Shown here piece by piece: positions 62,358-64,000 of a DNA stretch of 64,000 nucleotides. Where the stretch lies: positions 62,001 through 126,000 of the forward strand of contig NZ_JASAMB010000011.1 of NCBI RefSeq assembly GCF_029948125.1, given 5' to 3'. The first letter of the stretch is position 1. Each line of letters starts with the position of its first letter. The notes beneath the pieces were generated by a model that saw only the letters and a program-made list of their open reading frames with translations, did not search any database and was not told the DNA's origin. The stretch comes from Catellatospora sp. KI3. GTDB taxonomy: Bacteria > Actinomycetota > Actinomycetes > Mycobacteriales > Micromonosporaceae. A program made the translations under genes and the position numbers.

Positions 62358-63119
62358 CTACTCCGGTTCCCAGGCGATGAGCTGCTCGAAGACGCGCCGG
62401 TCGCCGTCGAAGGGCATCAGGTCCAGCGGAGTGCGGCCGTACATGAAGAGGACCAGTTCGCCGGCCGTGCCGGTGGCCGAGACGTCGGCCTTGTCGGCGT
62501 ACGGCTCGGTCAGGTGCGTGACCTGGGCGCCGTCGGCGGACAGGAGCACGCGCCAGGAGCGGCCCTCGGTGGCGTGGTAGTGCACCGTGGCGGGCTCGTG
62601 CGGCCAGGGGCTCGTGGTCGCGCAGCAGGTGAACAGGAAGTCCTCGACGCCGTCGAGGGCGACCTCGGCGGGCAGCGGCTGGCTGTCGCCGACGGTGAGC
62701 TGCGCGTCGTAGGTGTGGACCGTGACCTCCTGGAGCTGGTGCCGGGCGACCGCACCGCAGGTCTGCGGCGACTGCGAGGTGTCCCACCACGTCCAGCAGG
62801 CCCGGTCCGGACCGGCCTCGCGCAGCGCGTCCAGCAGCTGCCGCGTCGAGGCGGCCAGCCAGGCGAGCAGGGCTTCCCGCTCCCTGGGCGCGGCCGATTC
62901 GACCTTCACGCGGCCGGTGGCGGCGGGGCCCGCGGCGACGGTGGCGGCCCAGGAGCGCCGGCCCCCGCCCAGATGCTGCGCCAGGTCGAACAGCGTCCAC
63001 TCGGGGCAGGTCGGCACCTGCGCATCGAGGTCGGGCGCGGCGGCGATGGCGGCGCGGAAGGCGGCCGACCGCTCGTCGATCAGCCGCAGGAGGTCGGTGA
63101 ACTGCAGAGTGTTGTGCAC
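62358..63119 (-). CDS. mycothiol-dependent maleylpyruvate isomerase-family (DinB-like) protein
   Basis: 253 residues. N-terminal DinB-like four-helix bundle with CPEWTLFDLAQHLGGGRRSWAATV (metal His), and ARHQLQEVTVHTYDAQL supplying further metal ligands; C-terminal domain with the PLDLMPFDGDRRVFEQL ending. Actinobacterial members act in mycothiol-dependent isomerisation or detoxification. GTG start at 63119. Divergent from the Nudix gene; no aromatic ring-cleavage genes beside it. Confidence 0.8.
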   Translation of the reverse strand: MHNTLQFTDLLRLIDERSAAFRAAIAAAPDLDAQVPTCPEWTLFDLAQHLGGGRRSWAATVAAGPAATGRVKVESAAPREREALLAWLAASTRQLLDALREAGPDRACWTWWDTSQSPQTCGAVARHQLQEVTVHTYDAQLTVGDSQPLPAEVALDGVEDFLFTCCATTSPWPHEPATVHYHATEGRSWRVLLSADGAQVTHLTEPYADKADVSATGTAGELVLFMYGRTPLDLMPFDGDRRVFEQLIAWEPE

Positions 63120-63277
63120 CCGGGCTGTCTACCACCATGATCCGGTGAGCGACAGCGATTTCGGCCGCGGCCGGGCCGGGTCGTGTCCGTCGGCGTCTGG
63201 TACGGAAGGGCAGAACAGACGCGGTAGTCTGCTGCGGTGCTGATCGTCATGCGTCCTGCCGTCGCGTCCGGTACGCC

Positions 63278-63781
63278 ATGACGCCGAGCCTGCGCCGGTC
63301 CGTACGCGCGATCATCCTGGATGAGGACGACCGCATCCTGCTGTGCCGGTTCGTCTTTCCGCACCCGGCGGTGCCGAATTCGGCGAAGGTCGTCTGGGCG
63401 GCCCCGGGCGGCGGCATCGAAGCCGGTGAGGACCGGCTGACGGCGCTGCGCCGCGAACTGCGCGAGGAGACCGGTCTGGCGGTCACCGCCGATGTGCCGC
63501 ACGTCTGGCACCAGGAGGTCGTGGCCGTCGACCACGCGCCGGGCTTTGACGGCATCGTCAACGACTACTTCCTCGTCCGCACGAACCACTTCCAGCCCCG
63601 CGGCGAGCTGACCGACGACCAGCTCGCCGCCGAGAACCTGGACGCCTTCCGGTGGTGGCGGCTCTCGGAGATCGCCGGATACACGGGACCTGAGCTGTTC
63701 TCGCCTCGTGACCTCGCGACGCCGCTGACGGCGCTGCTGGCAGCGGGGGCGCCGGACCAGCCGGTCCGACTCGGCCTCTAG
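63278..63781 (+). CDS. Nudix hydrolase
   Basis: 167 residues. Nudix box [23 protein letters not shown] at about 46-68, preceded by [20 protein letters not shown] at 63278. Full-length, substrate unknown. Confidence 0.87.
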   Translation: MTPSLRRSVRAIILDEDDRILLCRFVFPHPAVPNSAKVVWAAPGGGIEAGEDRLTALRRELREETGLAVTADVPHVWHQEVVAVDHAPGFDGIVNDYFLVRTNHFQPRGELTDDQLAAENLDAFRWWRLSEIAGYTGPELFSPRDLATPLTALLAAGAPDQPVRLGL

Positions 63782-63801
63782 GCCGCCGCCTGACCGGTGG
63801 T

Positions 63802-64000
63802 CTACCGGGTCGACCCGGCCGGCGCATCCTCGTGCCGTGTCAGCCGTCGCCATCGGGCCCAGGCGACGAGCGACGAGCTCAGCGCGAAGTGGATCCCGAT
63901 CAGACCGCCCGCGGGCGAGGCCGATCGGCTGCCTCTGTCCATGGCGTCTCCGGGCAGGGTCAAGAATGCCGCGATGAGGGCGACGAACGCCAACCCCCAC
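63802..64000 (-). CDS. membrane protein C-terminus, partial (starts beyond window)
   Basis: 66 codons with no start before the window edge. A hydrophobic segment WGLAFVALIAAFLTLPGDAM, a second helix GLIGIHFALSSSLVAWARW, then a charged tail. Family cannot be judged from this fragment. Confidence 0.5.
   Translation of the reverse strand, partial: WGLAFVALIAAFLTLPGDAMDRGSRSASPAGGLIGIHFALSSSLVAWARWRRLTRHEDAPAGSTR

Noticed and set aside
62358-63119. Gentisate pathway from the maleylpyruvate-isomerase-family gene
   Set aside because: No ring-cleavage dioxygenase or fumarylpyruvate hydrolase nearby; the family is broad.

Overview
High-GC actinobacterial DNA, most likely from a member of the Micromonosporaceae. 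The reasons are very high third-position GC, many GTG starts, start/stop-overlapping operons, Tat and lipoprotein signals, ECF sigma modules, and tandem AAGAAGG/CCTTCTT hairpins of a kind I associate with that family. The family call is inference. I see no rRNA, tRNA, CRISPR array, transposase or phage genes.

1-4.7 kb and 6.1-19.5 kb: a catabolic supercluster. An operon reading leftwards from 4307 encodes a two-domain nitrilase-like protein, a clear homologue of plant red chlorophyll catabolite reductase (RCCR), an alpha/beta hydrolase and a Rieske oxygenase cut by the window edge. A second leftward operon (13504 to 6156) encodes a flavin reductase fused to a decayed HMG-CoA-lyase domain, an acyl-CoA-dehydrogenase-like flavoenzyme, two aldehyde dehydrogenases, a PEP-mutase/isocitrate-lyase-type C-C lyase and an FAD monooxygenase. 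An IclR regulator is divergent to it. Then follow a Tat-exported hydrolase, a HemJ/CopD-like membrane protein, and an operon for a thiolase-like protein, a DUF35 protein and a CitE-type lyase. An unrelated choice-of-anchor A surface protein sits at 4.7-6.0 kb.

19.6-29.7 kb: unrelated genes. These are a metalloprotease with a ricin-type lectin domain, a decayed gene, a small DUF1330-like protein, an ArsB/SLC13-like transporter, a large WD40-KAP NTPase, a bacterial HPF1-like protein and a hypothetical protein.

29.7-40.4 kb: the catabolic theme resumes with MmgE/PrpD, a cyclase-type metal hydrolase, two CaiB CoA-transferases, a hydantoinase/imidase-type amidohydrolase, an HMG-CoA-lyase-like protein, an isochorismatase-family amidase and a second exported hydrolase. 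It is interrupted at 34.7-36.6 kb by small genes flanked by a three-copy palindromic element.

An inverted repeat GAAAC-N3-GTTTC, or a near match, occurs in seven promoter regions, all of them next to these catabolic genes. This suggests a single IclR-controlled regulon. RCCR, a Rieske oxygenase and chlorophyllase-like hydrolases are the signature of plant chlorophyll breakdown. My leading hypothesis is an undescribed bacterial pathway that degrades chlorophyll or other tetrapyrroles through bilin and maleimide-type intermediates to CoA esters. The enzyme families are visible in the sequence; the substrate is inferred.

40.7-53.2 kb: probable cell-wall salvage, with a Tat-exported C39-like peptidase, a complete peptide ABC importer, MurQ, an RpiR regulator and a sugar ABC importer without its own ATPase. 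53.5-64 kb: a NicO-like metal transporter with a His-rich protein, a PIG-V-like mannosyltransferase, a TetR/hydrolase pair, a DUF6193 protein, two ECF sigma-factor modules, a mycothiol-dependent isomerase-family protein, a Nudix hydrolase and a partial membrane protein.
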